Shown here in pieces: positions 24,209 to 24,325 of a stretch of 24,325 nt of DNA. The notes under the pieces are model-generated. The model did no database searches. It had not been told where the DNA came from and worked only from the letters and a program-made list of their open reading frames with translations. Made by a program: the position numbers and the translations under genes. The stretch is from contig JALNVO010000007.1 of the NCBI GenBank assembly GCA_023231365.1, forward strand, positions 1 through 24,325, in the 5' to 3' direction. The stretch is from Fibrobacteraceae bacterium (lineage in GTDB: Bacteria > Fibrobacterota > Fibrobacteria > Fibrobacterales > Fibrobacteraceae). Each line of letters opens with the position of its first letter. Position 1 is the stretch's first letter.

Positions 24209-24325
24209 TGGTCTGGAAAAATGAGACAGAGAATTTTGATTTCTTAGTTGGGAGAAAAACTAAATTCAACCCAAAGGAATCAGCAAAATGGACAAGACAC
24301 TAAAACCGGCAAGCAGCAGGACGAG
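24209..24325 (+). mobile_element. Left end of an apparent insertion sequence (incomplete at the window edge)
   Basis: DNA unlike the preceding gene starts near 24209 with TGGTCTGGAAAAATGAGACA, which looks like a terminal repeat of an insertion sequence opening with TG. About 80 nt later a transposase-like reading frame starts. It abuts the truncated pectate lyase frame, as expected for an insertion into that gene. The right end and the target duplication lie outside the window, so the exact boundary (24203-24209) and the family (IS3-like is my guess) are unproven. Confidence 0.5.
24288..24325 (+). CDS. Start of a probable transposase gene (partial)
   Basis: Only 12 full codons are visible (MDKTLKPASSRT). 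AAAGGA lies about 10 nt before the ATG. The basic, Ser/Arg-rich start and its position just inside the apparent insertion-sequence end fit a transposase or its OrfA, but the visible part is too short to assign a family. Confidence 0.4.
   Translation, partial: MDKTLKPASSRT

Overview
This window most likely comes from a Fibrobacter chromosome (rumen or gut cellulolytic bacterium, phylum Fibrobacterota). The strongest pointer is a TIGR02147-type regulator, a paralogous family I know as characteristic of Fibrobacter. It is translationally coupled to an exported lipoprotein and a modular GH5 cellulase whose C-terminus looks like a type IX secretion sorting domain. A PL1-type pectate lyase remnant at the right end fits the same plant-cell-wall lifestyle. 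The assignment rests on gene content only.

Layout, left to right. Positions 1-360 hold a non-coding stretch on the + strand that starts with a structured repeat and ends in a strong intrinsic terminator. Positions 387-4261 (minus) form one operon: TIGR02147 regulator, lipoprotein with a carbohydrate-binding-like domain, GH5 endoglucanase. After a gap carrying a 17-bp direct repeat comes speA (arginine decarboxylase, minus). A 660-bp non-coding region (6529-7190) holds a second copy of the structured repeat, an inverted repeat and a hairpin over the ribosome binding site of a membrane-anchored metallo-beta-lactamase-fold hydrolase (+). A DUF763 gene and a tautomerase gene follow on the minus strand. 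Then come a coupled HPT / REC-HD-GYP signalling pair (+) and a minus-strand pair, an unrecognised exported protein and a class-3-like aldehyde dehydrogenase.

From 13848 the + strand carries housekeeping genes: ligA overlapping an M3 oligoendopeptidase, then a good sigma70-type promoter, tRNA-Ser(GGA) and rpoZ in what looks like one transcript, then a fused trpC-trpF gene without trpB or trpA after it. A 415-bp stretch without a clear gene follows. glyA and hppA (membrane pyrophosphatase with the potassium-dependent signature) lie on the minus strand. At the right edge the pectate lyase gene has lost everything except its last ~95 codons, and an apparent insertion-sequence end abuts the break.

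Most genes are ordinary metabolism and information processing. The parts most worth a second look are the structured repeat family (two copies with compensatory changes in a stem), the regulator-linked cellulase operon with its duplicated upstream motif, the hairpin covering the ribosome binding site of the hydrolase gene, the tRNA-rpoZ transcript and the broken pectate lyase. I found no CRISPR array, prophage or recognisable defence system.
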